This document shows, piece after piece, positions 38,501 through 48,300 of a stretch of DNA of 64,000 bases. Source of the stretch: Bacteroidales bacterium (GTDB taxonomy: Bacteria; Bacteroidota; Bacteroidia; Bacteroidales; M50B96). Under the pieces are notes generated by a model that did no database searches, had not been told where the DNA came from, and was given only the letters and a program-made list of their open reading frames with translations. Both the position numbers and the translations under genes were made by a program. The DNA is taken from assembly GCA_021740905.1 (NCBI GenBank), contig JAIOYV010000016.1:18828-82827 (forward strand), in the 5' to 3' direction. The first letter of the stretch is position 1. Each line of letters opens with the position of its first letter.

Positions 38501-38783
38501 AAGTGGGGTTAATTACGAACCATCGGAATATTTTATTGAAAATGGATCCTTCCTAAGACTTAGGAATGTAACCATTGGCTATGTATTCACTGAAAAACAC
38601 CTTGCCCGTATCGGCTTTTCAAAAGTCGATATTTACGTAAGGGGATCGAATATATTCACATCCACGAAATTCTCAGGCTATTCTCCCGAGATTGGGGGCG
38701 CTGATGTAATTTCTTCGGGGATTGATTCTGGAACCTATCCCGTATCATCTGTTATTTTTTGTGGAATTAATTTAACTTTTTAA
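35538..38783 (+). CDS. SusC/RagA-family TonB-linked outer-membrane protein with N-terminal STN domain
   Basis: STN-like SFKETSLKEVLREIEKQVDFTFLYNDVKI; GTVSTETGETLPGVNIIISGTSFGTTSDIYGNYSI; VVIGYGIQRKSDLTGSVTSVKGKDI; VEVLKDASATAIYGSRGANGVIIITTK. Confidence 0.97.
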   Translation: MRLKLLILFLIISQMTLFSQAQDGKIKLSFKETSLKEVLREIEKQVDFTFLYNDVKIDVNQKIDIQIESDQIRDVLDSILRGTKINYVIKEKQIVLSTLEINNEGDQSKPPQKKTVKGTVSTETGETLPGVNIIISGTSFGTTSDIYGNYSIEVDGEDAILIFSFIGYNSQEVSVKGKETINIVLQESSQTIEQIVVIGYGIQRKSDLTGSVTSVKGKDIGKVAGSSVQEALTGKVPGMQVSAVSGVPGTAPVIRLRGVGTLNNSSPIYVVDGVILDDISFLSSEDIKTVEVLKDASATAIYGSRGANGVIIITTKLGVMGEGQRIDFSYSYGSQYLPHKIDYLTGPEFAAVVNEINPGTFNNLSKVKNTDWQSQIFQDFSPIHKAQISLSGSTKDKYQYYFGLSYINQEGIISKSSYERLSIKMNQNYFLSDKVRIGSNLTISPDEQVSGANVVTQANRAWPTSVPFNEDGSFSEVLGAGNPLASIEYTNGFNKRIRGVGSFFGEVDILKDLRFKSSIGFDESNNQTKGFTPVFYVSPLQQNVTNDLNVSSSNSFTWLWENLLTYDFTKGDHRLNILGGYTMQKVKWENTGGSVENLIGEDESLWYLDAGETSTQKAFNSGSVSSMMSYLFRTNYTFRNKYLLTFSMRRDGSSKFSEDNRWGYFPSVALGWNIAKEDFFPARKTISTMKIRGSWGVIGNEKIPQNERFSLVANQQNVIFGVNEILYAGATLGNTANPFIQWESTTQSDLGLELGFFEGKYTFEMDYFHRETDDILVGITTPGYFGNGAFVKVTTNAATVLNTGIELALGSKHELSKNLTLHLNANGSFIKNEVLSLGANTEGDSFIPGGDLGNGQSVTRTEVGQPIGSFYGYKVLGILQNQEEVNSSAIVSGEQPGDLKFADLNGDGIIDAQDRTYIGSPIPDLIYGFSANLSYKNLYSSFDFYGQIGNELYNGKNAVRPDLYNFESRVKDRWHGDGTSNTEPRATASGVNYEPSEYFIENGSFLRLRNVTIGYVFTEKHLARIGFSKVDIYVRGSNIFTSTKFSGYSPEIGGADVISSGIDSGTYPVSSVIFCGINLTF

Positions 38784-38793
38784 GAAAATCGTC

Positions 38794-40290
38794 ATGAAAA
38801 AAATATACAATAAAGTCAGTTTAACTATTTGTTTATTAGTAGTCATAAGCGGTGTTTTTATGTTCAATTCCTGCAAAAAGGATTTTCTTGAAATAAAACC
38901 CCAGGGAATTTTAACCGAAGCTGTATTTCTAAAAACTGAAAATGATGCAGTATTGGCGACAAACGCTATTTACAACTCAGCCAGGGAGTGGAATTTCTAC
39001 ACAGGCGGCTATCCAATCCTGGATATTTTGTCGGACGATGCCAACAAAGGCAGCAACCCGGGCGATGGAGCTTTCCTTAATTTGTTTGAAACATTCCAGT
39101 TTACGCCGAGTAATGGCGATATAAGCCGATGGTATTCTGCACTGTACAAAACAATCAGACGAACGAATATTGTAATTGAAAAAGTACCCGAAATAAATAT
39201 GGACGAAGCCTTGAAACTTCGCTTAGTATCAGAGGCAAAATTTATCAGGGCGTATTGTTATTTCAATTTGGTTGTGGCGTTTGGCGATGTACCCTTGGTG
39301 CTCATAACGAATCCACCTGCAGATTTGGATCGAACTTCCAAAGAGCAAATTTATAATGAAGTGATCATCACCGATCTTCAATCGGCCATCGACAATCTAC
39401 CGGAAAAAAGTGAATATCCATCTGATGATCTGGGTAGGGCAACAAAAGGGGCTGCAAGGGCAACCATGGCAAAAGTTTATCTTTATCGTGGCGATTTCGA
39501 AAAGACCGCAACGTATGCACTGGATGTGATCAATTCAAACGAATACAGCCTTGAACCAGATTTTTCAGATGCCTTTTCACTTGAAGGTCAGTTTGGGGTA
39601 GAATCAATATTCGAAATTGGTGCATTCCCCGAAGAAAACTTTACCAACGGGGGGAATCAATATGCAAATACGCAGGGAGTCAGGGGATCCCCTAACAAAG
39701 GCTGGGGCTTTAACAGGCCCTCGGTCGATTTAATCAACAGCTTCGAAGCCGGCGATCTCCGTAAAGACGCAACCGTAATTTTCCTAGGTGAGACTATCGA
39801 TGGCGTTTTAATAGAAGGGGATGTAAACACACCCGATGTTACGTATACTGATGACACTGAAACTGTGATTAAGGAAATGGAGACCTATAATCAAAAGGTT
39901 TGGACTCCGGGTATCACTACGGTTGAAGAATGGGGTTACAATGTGCGACTGATTAGATATGCCGAGGTGTTGCTCTTTGCTGCAGAGGCTCTCAATGAAA
40001 ATGGAAATCCTGCGGAAGCCTTAGTATACCTAAATGAAGTGAGAACACGAAGCGGACTAAGTCCAATTGCAAGTACCGATGTCAATACTCTACGGGAACT
40101 GATCTGGAAAGAAAGACGATCGGAATTGGCCATGGAAGGTTCGAGATATTTCGACCTGGTCCGTCAAAATCGTGCAGAAGCTGTTTTAGGTCCTTTGGGT
40201 TTTGTGAAAGGGAAACATGAATTATTTCCTATTCCGCAAAATGAGATTGATATTTCAGGTGGGAAATTACAGAAAAACCCAAACTGGTAA
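38794..40290 (+). CDS. RagB/SusD-family outer-membrane lipoprotein
   Basis: FMFNSCKKDFLEIKPQGILTEAVFLKTENDAVLATNAIYNS...AKFIRAYCYFNLVVAFGDVPLV...EARTRSGL-type and ERRSELAMEGSRYFDLVRQ motifs. Confidence 0.95.
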   Translation: MKKIYNKVSLTICLLVVISGVFMFNSCKKDFLEIKPQGILTEAVFLKTENDAVLATNAIYNSAREWNFYTGGYPILDILSDDANKGSNPGDGAFLNLFETFQFTPSNGDISRWYSALYKTIRRTNIVIEKVPEINMDEALKLRLVSEAKFIRAYCYFNLVVAFGDVPLVLITNPPADLDRTSKEQIYNEVIITDLQSAIDNLPEKSEYPSDDLGRATKGAARATMAKVYLYRGDFEKTATYALDVINSNEYSLEPDFSDAFSLEGQFGVESIFEIGAFPEENFTNGGNQYANTQGVRGSPNKGWGFNRPSVDLINSFEAGDLRKDATVIFLGETIDGVLIEGDVNTPDVTYTDDTETVIKEMETYNQKVWTPGITTVEEWGYNVRLIRYAEVLLFAAEALNENGNPAEALVYLNEVRTRSGLSPIASTDVNTLRELIWKERRSELAMEGSRYFDLVRQNRAEAVLGPLGFVKGKHELFPIPQNEIDISGGKLQKNPNW

Positions 40291-40371
40291 AAAGTGGAGT
40301 TTTCGTGCAAGCACTAAATTGTAAAACAAAAATTAGTTAACTTTATATTATTAATACTTAAAACCAAAAAG

Positions 40372-41622
40372 ATGAAAAAGATTATTAGCAGTTTAATTTT
40401 GTTAAGCTTGACCTTTGGCCTTGTTTTTTTTAATGGGTGTAAAGAAGATGATGATCCAATAGTAGAATTTACTTTGGAAAGCTTAAAAAGTGGCAATCTG
40501 GAATTAGATGGAGCTACATCAGCAACCAATGTTCCTGTAGATCAACCTATAATTGCAGTATTTGCAAACGATATAGATGAATCTACAGTAGCCAATTCCA
40601 TTACATTGACCAGAGGTACAACAGATGTTCCCTTTACAACTTCTGTTAGTGGTAATACACTGACCATTACGGTTACGGGTGGTTTACTAACCGGAGCTTC
40701 TTACAACTTGACTATTGCATCTACCTTAGAATCCATTCAGGGTGCTGCATTTTCTAGCTTAACGGTTACTTTTATAAGTATAGGGATAGGAATTGATACC
40801 CCTCCCCAAAAAGACTTCCAAACCTTGTATTTGCAATTTGATGGAAGTATTACCGACTTAGTAGGCTTTAATACAGCCGGCTTTGAGCAGGTGACTTATA
40901 CAACCGACCGGTTTGGAAAAGCCGATGGCGCCGCCAGTTTCAATGGAAGTACAGCTCCCGGAAATGGCGACATTGTTGAGCTTTCGGGCGATAAACTGAT
41001 CACTCCAAGCATGACCATAAGTACCTGGTTTAAGGCGAGCAGTGCCGATTTTACAAATTCCCGGATATTATTTGGTTTAGCTACCGAAAGAGGATACTTC
41101 ATGGAATTAGGTGGCGACGCTGTTGCCTGGATGAAATTGGCAACTTCGCACAAGGTAAGCCCCGATTCAAGCAGCCATTATTTTGGAACAGCTTGGACCG
41201 ATCCAAATGGCGACGGTTTAGTTGGTGGACAAACTGTTTATGATTATACTGGAAGTATTTCCGATTTAGTGGCAGACAAATGGTCGCACCTTGTTATGAC
41301 ATATGACGCAACGACCAGCCTTAAAACCATTTATATTGATGGAATTAAATTGATGCAGGTTGATTTGAATTTAGATTCTCCTGAATGGGGACTTACCGAT
41401 TTGGCCATTGCTGATAAAATGGACGCCACAGGTGATCCTGTAACAGGCATTGATCCTGTGCTCACTTTAGGCTATTTCTGTAGCAGGGCCAATACGGCAA
41501 CCGGATGGTCAGTTTATAGTGGAGCCGAAAATACATTCAAAGGTGCGATGGATGATTTCCGCTTATTCGAAAAAGCATTAACCGAATCGGAAGTACAAGC
41601 TCTTTATAATTCTGAAAAATAA
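40372..41622 (+). CDS. Surface lipoprotein with Ig-like (Big_5-type) and LamG-like domains
   Basis: Lipobox FFNGCKEDD; VFANDIDESTVANSITLTRG; FNGSTAPGNGDIVELSGDKLITPSMTISTWFKA...MDDFRLFEKALTESEVQALYN. Confidence 0.8.
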   Translation: MKKIISSLILLSLTFGLVFFNGCKEDDDPIVEFTLESLKSGNLELDGATSATNVPVDQPIIAVFANDIDESTVANSITLTRGTTDVPFTTSVSGNTLTITVTGGLLTGASYNLTIASTLESIQGAAFSSLTVTFISIGIGIDTPPQKDFQTLYLQFDGSITDLVGFNTAGFEQVTYTTDRFGKADGAASFNGSTAPGNGDIVELSGDKLITPSMTISTWFKASSADFTNSRILFGLATERGYFMELGGDAVAWMKLATSHKVSPDSSSHYFGTAWTDPNGDGLVGGQTVYDYTGSISDLVADKWSHLVMTYDATTSLKTIYIDGIKLMQVDLNLDSPEWGLTDLAIADKMDATGDPVTGIDPVLTLGYFCSRANTATGWSVYSGAENTFKGAMDDFRLFEKALTESEVQALYNSEK

Positions 41623-41652
41623 GCGAATACTGGTATCAAGATGATATATTGA

Positions 41653-41697
41653 AGAAAAGACATTTGAAAATGTTTTTGAGTGTCTTTTCTTTTTTTG
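41653..41697 (+). terminator. Stem-loop with T-tract, possible intrinsic terminator/attenuator inside the PUL
   Basis: AGAAAAGACA...TGTCTTTTCTTTTTTT. Confidence 0.6.
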
Positions 41698-41701
41698 ACC
41701 G

Positions 41702-41734
41702 ACTTCCTAAGCATCTCCAAGATGCTAAGGAAGT
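41702..41734. repeat. REP-like hairpin, copy 2
   Basis: ACTTCCTAAGCATCT-CCA-AGATGCTAAGGAAGT, perfect 15-bp stem; matches copy at 25990-26022. Confidence 0.85.
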
Positions 41735-41944
41735 TAATGAGGAAAAGTCCCTAGTCGATTTGGGTAAGTTAATTCGACTGTATTACTTAAGCGCTTAATG
41801 GAAAACTTCTACCCCTGAATATTCGGGGTCTAAATGTTCATCCCGCTTGCGATTTTAGTCTTGATACTTGATACTCATATCTCAATACTAATACAGAATC
41901 TTATCCTCATTTCAGAATTAATACAAAATTAAAAAACCTATTAG

Positions 41945-43921
41945 ATGAAGTACATATTAATTATTCTATTTGTCACTGCCGCCGTGCTCATGTCATCCTG
42001 TAAAAAAGAAGAAACTGTTGAACATGGAACAGTCTCCCTCGTATCGTTGCAGGCTGGCGATGTGAATATTGGTTTTACGATCAGCAATATTAATATCCCC
42101 TTCAACGAACCCTTTGTTGCAGTTTTCGACAAAGCTATCGACACGATTCAGATAGCCGACAAAATTTATCTGAGGGATGATCAAAACAATTTGGTGAAAT
42201 TTTCTTTCACCGTGTCAGAGGATGGAAAAACCCTGGAAATGTTGCCACTTCAACAAATCGCTCCGCTAAAGAATTATTTTTTTGTATTTACCGATGAAAT
42301 AAAAGGTGCTCAGCAAGAGATATTCGAAGGAATGGACGTATTGTTTACGACCATGCAAAGCACTCTTTCATTGCTTAGCGCGGTTTCTCAGGAAATTAAT
42401 CTTCTCGATGCAGAAAGAATAACTGATGTTAGCTTGATGCCATCTTTCAAAATCACCTTCAATCAGGCATTAAATAAAGAAACCATCAATGCAAGCACAG
42501 TAAGATTGGCCTATCCGGGGGCAAATATTCCCTTGGCATTTTCTTTTGAAAATGATGATCAAACTGTACTCATCACCACTACCTCGCAGCTTGACCATTA
42601 CCAAAGATTCCTTCTTGATTTATCAACTGGCATTGTGGCAGTGGATGGTTCTGTTTTCGATGGTTTTTCTGTACATTTTTATACCGAATTAGATTCAACT
42701 CCAAAATTCCCTGTCATTTCTGATGATGATCTTTTAACCCTTGTTCAGCATCAAACTTTTAAATACTTCTGGGACTTTGGTCATCCGGTTAGCGGAATGG
42801 CCAGAGAAAGAAATACTTCGGGCGACATTGTGACAAGTGGGGGAACCGGATTTTGTATAATGGGAATCCCGGTGGCTATTGAAAGAGGATTTATTACCCG
42901 ATCGGAAGGAGTAGATAGATTGGAGACCATCGTGAATTTTTTAGATCAGGCAGATCGGTTTCATGGTGCATGGTCGCATTGGATAAATGGAAGTACCGGC
43001 CAGGCCATTCCATTCGGCACGCAGGATAATGGGGGCGATTTGATCGAAACAGCCTTCCTGATACAGGGATTATTAACGGTGCGGCAATACTTGAATCCGA
43101 TGGATATTCAGGAAGGGGAAATCATCACCCTGATCAATGAATTATGGGAAGAAGTAGAATGGACCTGGTACACCAGAGGCGGACAAAATGTGCTTTACTG
43201 GCATTGGTCGCCCAATTATGAATGGGCCATGAACATGCAAATCAGGGGATATAACGAAGGTTTGATTGCGTATATCCTTGCCGCCTCATCACCTACCTAT
43301 CCCATAACAGCTGCCGTTTATCATTCAGGGTGGGCAAACAACGGGCAAATGGCGAATGGTAATTCGTACTTTGGGATTGAACTCCCTTTGGGATATAGTT
43401 ATGGCGGGCCCTTGTTCTTCGCTCATTATTCATTCTTAGGGCTGGATCCAAGAAATCTCTCGGACAATTACGCCAATTATTGGACTCAAAATACTAACCA
43501 TAGTTTAATTAATCAGGCCTACTGCGAAGCCAATCCCAAATCTTGGGTAGGCTATAGTTCCGAAGCCTGGGGGCTTACTGCCAGCGACAATCAGAATGGT
43601 TATTCGGCACATTCGCCAACCAACGACCTTGGGGTAATCACGCCAACCGCTGCAGTATCATCGCTTCCGTACACACCCGTTCAATCCATGGAAGCAATTC
43701 GATTTTTTTATTACAAACTGGGCGATAAATTATGGGGTGACTATGGATTTTATGATGCCTATAACATTACTGAAAGTTGGATAGCCGATTCTTATATTGC
43801 CATCGATCAGGGTCCTATGGTGGTGATGATAGAAAATTACAGGACAGGTTTGTTATGGGATCTTTTTATGACTTGCCCCGAACTAAGCACAGGATTTCAA
43901 AAACTGAGTTTCACCCATTAA
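41945..43921 (+). CDS. Ig-like domain + glucoamylase-family (GH144-like, endo-beta-1,2-glucanase type) lipoprotein
   Basis: Lipobox LMSSCKKEE; LLTLVQHQTFKYFWDFGHPVSGMARERN...TSGGTGFCIMGIPVAIERGFI...AHSPTNDLGVITPTAAVSSLPYTP...YIAIDQGPMVVMIENYRTGLLW. Confidence 0.85.
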   Translation: MKYILIILFVTAAVLMSSCKKEETVEHGTVSLVSLQAGDVNIGFTISNINIPFNEPFVAVFDKAIDTIQIADKIYLRDDQNNLVKFSFTVSEDGKTLEMLPLQQIAPLKNYFFVFTDEIKGAQQEIFEGMDVLFTTMQSTLSLLSAVSQEINLLDAERITDVSLMPSFKITFNQALNKETINASTVRLAYPGANIPLAFSFENDDQTVLITTTSQLDHYQRFLLDLSTGIVAVDGSVFDGFSVHFYTELDSTPKFPVISDDDLLTLVQHQTFKYFWDFGHPVSGMARERNTSGDIVTSGGTGFCIMGIPVAIERGFITRSEGVDRLETIVNFLDQADRFHGAWSHWINGSTGQAIPFGTQDNGGDLIETAFLIQGLLTVRQYLNPMDIQEGEIITLINELWEEVEWTWYTRGGQNVLYWHWSPNYEWAMNMQIRGYNEGLIAYILAASSPTYPITAAVYHSGWANNGQMANGNSYFGIELPLGYSYGGPLFFAHYSFLGLDPRNLSDNYANYWTQNTNHSLINQAYCEANPKSWVGYSSEAWGLTASDNQNGYSAHSPTNDLGVITPTAAVSSLPYTPVQSMEAIRFFYYKLGDKLWGDYGFYDAYNITESWIADSYIAIDQGPMVVMIENYRTGLLWDLFMTCPELSTGFQKLSFTH

Positions 43922-43962
43922 AACTATTCTTAATAAAATCTTCACCCTGAAAATAATAGTTT

Positions 43963-45300
43963 ATGAAAATGAATAAAATTTCTTTAATAAACACATATTG
44001 GCTTGCCATTTTAATGATACTAAGTAGTTGTGGAAGTGGCAATAAAACCTCAGCTCCCGCATCTGTCGGACCTTTAGAGGAATCACCAATACCAACCCTT
44101 TCTACAGATGAGTTATTGGATTTGGTTCAGGAGAAAACCTTCAGGTATTTCTGGGATTTTGCCGAACCGGTCAGTGGTTGGGCCAGGGAACGTTCTCAAG
44201 ACCTGGAAACGCTCACATCAGGCGGTACCGGTTTTGGCATCTCCTGTTTCCCGGTGGCTGTGAACAGGGGCTGGATATCAAGAGACCAGGCCATTCAGCA
44301 ACTAAACAAAATAATGTCATTTTTGGAAAATGCTTCAAGCTATCATGGTGCATTCGCGCATTGGTATGATAATACAGGGAAAACTAAAAATTTTAGTGCT
44401 CAGGATAATGGAGGTGATATTGTTGAAACCGCATTTTTAATACAGGGTTTATTAATAAACAGACAATATTTTTCGGGCGATAATGAGGAGGAAAAAAATC
44501 TCCGGGATAGGATTACAACGATTTGGGAAAATGTAGAATGGGACTGGTACACACAAGGCAAAAAATCTCTTACCTGGCATTGGTCGGCCTATCAGGGATT
44601 TGTAATTAACCAGCCCATTGGTGGTTGGAACGAGGCCTTAATTGTTTATGTGTTAGCCGCAGCTTCTCCCACGCACACCATCGACAAAGAAACGTATGAC
44701 AATGGCTGGGCGCGTAATGGGGCTATGAAAAACAATGCCACCTACTACGGTCATATTTTGCCCTTGGGAGAGCCGATGGGGGGACCTTTATTTTTATCTC
44801 AATATTCGTTTATTGGCATAGACCCCAGAGAGCTTGAAGATCAATATGCCAATTACTTCGATCAAAACAGGGCGCACTCGCTTATCAATTATGAATATTG
44901 CAAGGCCAACCCAAAAGGATACAAAGGCTATAGTGAAAATTGCTGGGGACTCACTGCCAGCGATGATATTAATGGCTATGCTGCCCATAGTCCAACCAAC
45001 GATTTGGGAGTTATTACGCCAACGGCAGCACTTTCAGCTTTTCCCTATACCCCTGAAGAATCAACAAAAGCACTCGAACATTTTTACTATACATTGCACG
45101 ACAAATTGTGGGGGCCTTACGGTTTTTATGATGCTTTTTCCGAGCATTTCAACTGGACTGCCGATGGTTATTTAGCTATTGATCAAGGCCCTATTGTAGC
45201 CATGATTGAAAACTATCGAACGCAACTATTATGGTCTCTTTTTATGAGCGATCAAGAGATAAAAAATGGCTTAGACAAACTCGGATTCACACAAAAATAA
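43963..45300 (+). CDS. Glucoamylase-family (GH144-like) lipoprotein
   Basis: Lipobox LSSCGSGN; LLDLVQEKTFRYFWDFAEPVSGWARERS...LTSGGTGFGISCFPVAVNRGWI...YLAIDQGPIVAMIENYRTQLLW; paralog of preceding. Confidence 0.88.
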   Translation: MKMNKISLINTYWLAILMILSSCGSGNKTSAPASVGPLEESPIPTLSTDELLDLVQEKTFRYFWDFAEPVSGWARERSQDLETLTSGGTGFGISCFPVAVNRGWISRDQAIQQLNKIMSFLENASSYHGAFAHWYDNTGKTKNFSAQDNGGDIVETAFLIQGLLINRQYFSGDNEEEKNLRDRITTIWENVEWDWYTQGKKSLTWHWSAYQGFVINQPIGGWNEALIVYVLAAASPTHTIDKETYDNGWARNGAMKNNATYYGHILPLGEPMGGPLFLSQYSFIGIDPRELEDQYANYFDQNRAHSLINYEYCKANPKGYKGYSENCWGLTASDDINGYAAHSPTNDLGVITPTAALSAFPYTPEESTKALEHFYYTLHDKLWGPYGFYDAFSEHFNWTADGYLAIDQGPIVAMIENYRTQLLWSLFMSDQEIKNGLDKLGFTQK

Positions 45301-45303
45301 GTT

Positions 45304-48300
45304 ATGATAAATGTTTTCATCAGGATATGTGCAGTTTTGGTTGTTTTGCTTTATACATGCACAATTGCTACTGCCCAGATAAGGACTCTTGATGAATGTG
45401 AAAACAAGGATGGCTGGTCGCTGATAAAATCCGATGGTGTCAATCTCAATTTATCAAATGAAGAAGGAATAACAGGCAACGCGATTCGGTTCGATTATGA
45501 TTTCACGAAAGGTACAGGCTATGGAGGAATTCAGAAACTCTTCCCGATTGACCTCCCCGAAAATTACGAATTTACCTTTTTTGTCAAAGCCGAGTCACCC
45601 GCCAATAATTTCGAAATTAAATTTATCGACAGCACAGGAAATAATGTCTGGTGGGTAAACAACCGCAATTATTCGTTTCCCGGCGATTGGAAAAAAATCC
45701 ACATAAAAAAAAGACATATCAATTTTGCCTGGGGCCCGACAAACGATCAGACTTTAAAACGTGTTGACCGCATTGAATTTACCATTGCATCGTTCGTGGG
45801 TGGCAAAGGCACAATTTGGATTGATGATCTGAAGTTTGAACCCCTTCAGCCTGAATCAACGTCCTATCCTCAACCTAAAATAAAAGTTGCTTCGTTTGAA
45901 AAGGAACATAATGCTGATTATATACTTGATAATTCAAATGCTACCTATTGGAACAGTAGGGGAATTAAAGATCAGTACCTATTGATTGATTTTACAACCC
46001 GCAGGGAATTTGGCGGTTTTCAAATCAATTGGCTGAAGGATTTTCATGCCGTAAGTTTTGAAATTCTGACTTCGGAGGACGGTGAGGAATGGGAACCAGT
46101 TTATGCTGTTAAAACAAACCAGGGGGATGTCAGTTTTATCAGCTTACCGGAAACAGAGGCGAAATTCGTGAAGATAAATCTTCTAAAGCCAAATTCAGAA
46201 AAAGGCTTTGCAGTGCGCGAACTTAAATTTCTGGATATTAAAAATTCGTTGACCCGGAACGACTTCCTGATTTACGCAGCCAAAAACTCACCGGAAGGAA
46301 ATTACCCCCGGTATTTTTCAGAACAGGCTTCATACTGGACAATCACCGGTGTTAACAACGATGTAAAGGAAGCCCTGATAAACGAAGATGGAATGGTTGA
46401 AGTGGAAAAGGCCCGGTTTTCGATCGAACCCATTATAAAAACAGGTGATTCCCTTTATAACTGGAGCAATGTGAAAGCGAGGCAATCCTTGGGCGGTTCG
46501 GAAGATAAATGGGATTTTAATTTTGTTCCCTCTGTTACCTGGCATTGCGATGATCTTAAATTTGAAACCGCTGTTACAGCAAGTGGAGAGGCCAATAAAA
46601 ATTCGAAACTTGATATTCGATACACTTTTAAAAACCTCTCGGATAAGCCAAACGATTTTGAGTTTTGTTTGTTGATCCGGCCTTTTCAGGTCAATCCCTA
46701 CTACCAATTCCTAAATCTTACAGGAGGTGTTGGAAAAATCCAATCCATCAGGGAAGAAGAAGACTATTCCATATCTGTTGATGATAAAGTTTTGCTCTTT
46801 CAGAAAAAATACGATGCCTTCGGTGCAGGTGTTTTTGATGATGGGAATATAGTAGATCTTCTTCGTTGCGGAAAAATGCCTTTGAATAAATCAGCTGTCG
46901 ATCAAAATGGGCTGGCCAATGGCGTAATTAAATACTCCCTGCACCTCAATCCTGGTGAAACTACTGAGCTATACCTTGTAGTTCCATTTTACGGCAATAA
47001 AACCGACATTACACCTGGCAATTATAATGTGGCCAATGATTTTACCCAGTCAAACGAATTCTGGAAAGCGAAAGTCGGGCATGTTAAATTTGATTTGCCG
47101 GAATCAGCCGACAGGATTGTAAATACCTACAAATCAAATCTGGTATATATCTTAATCAACAGGGATAAGGCCGGAATCCAGCCCGGGTCAAGATCGTATG
47201 AGCGAAGCTGGATCCGTGATGGCGCGCTCACGTCATCAGCTCTCCTTAAATCGGGCATCACCGTGGAAGTAAAAGATTTTATCGATTGGTACACAAGCTA
47301 CCAGTACGAAAACGGAAAGGTTCCCTGTGTAGTTGATTCAAGAGGGCCTGATCCGGTTCCCGAAAACGACAGTCAGGGAGAACTGATCTACCTGATTCGC
47401 GAATATTTTAACTTTACGCATGATACGGTTTTCCTTCAATCAAAGAATGAGCATATACTAAAAGCTGTTGATTATATTGAATCGCAGATTGCCCAACGAT
47501 CAACCGATCAGTATAAAAATGGGAACGACAGCGTGCGGGTCTTCTATGGCCTGGTGCCGGAATCAATCAGCCACGAAGGTTATTCCGCTAAACCTATGCA
47601 TTCGTACTGGGACAATTTCTTTACCTTGAAAGGTTTGAAGGACGCTGCCGAGGTTCAAAAAATTCTTGGCGAAAAAGAATCGTATGAACGCATTAGAAAA
47701 GTTCGCGATACATTTAAGGAAAATCTGTACAACTCGCTTGAACTTGCGATGAAAAATAAAAACATTTCCTATCTCCCCGGTTGTGCCGAGCTTGGCGATT
47801 TTGATGCGACCTCAACAACAATTGCCCTGACTCCATGCAACGAACTTATCAACTTGCCTGTACCACAGGTCTATAACACTTTTGATAAGTATTATGAATT
47901 TTTCAAAAACAGGAGAGACGGAAAAAAAGACTGGATTAATTATACTCCTTATGAAAATCGCTTAATCGGTTCATTTATTCTATTAGATCAACCCGAAAAA
48001 GCTCACGAGTTAATAGAGTTTTTCCTAAACGACCAACGCCCCCAGGGATGGAACCATTGGGCCGAAGTGGTTTGGAAAGATTATCGCACGCCCCGCTATA
48101 TCGGCGACATGCCGCACACCTGGTGTGGCAGCGATTTTATCAATGCCATCCGCTCCATGTTTGTGTACGAAAATGAGTACGACCAATCGCTTGTTTTGGC
48201 TTCTGCCCTTTATCAGGATTGGATTGATGCTCCGTCCGGGATGTCTGTGGAAAACCTACCCACTTATTATGGCGAGATTTCATATTCCATAAAAAAAGAC

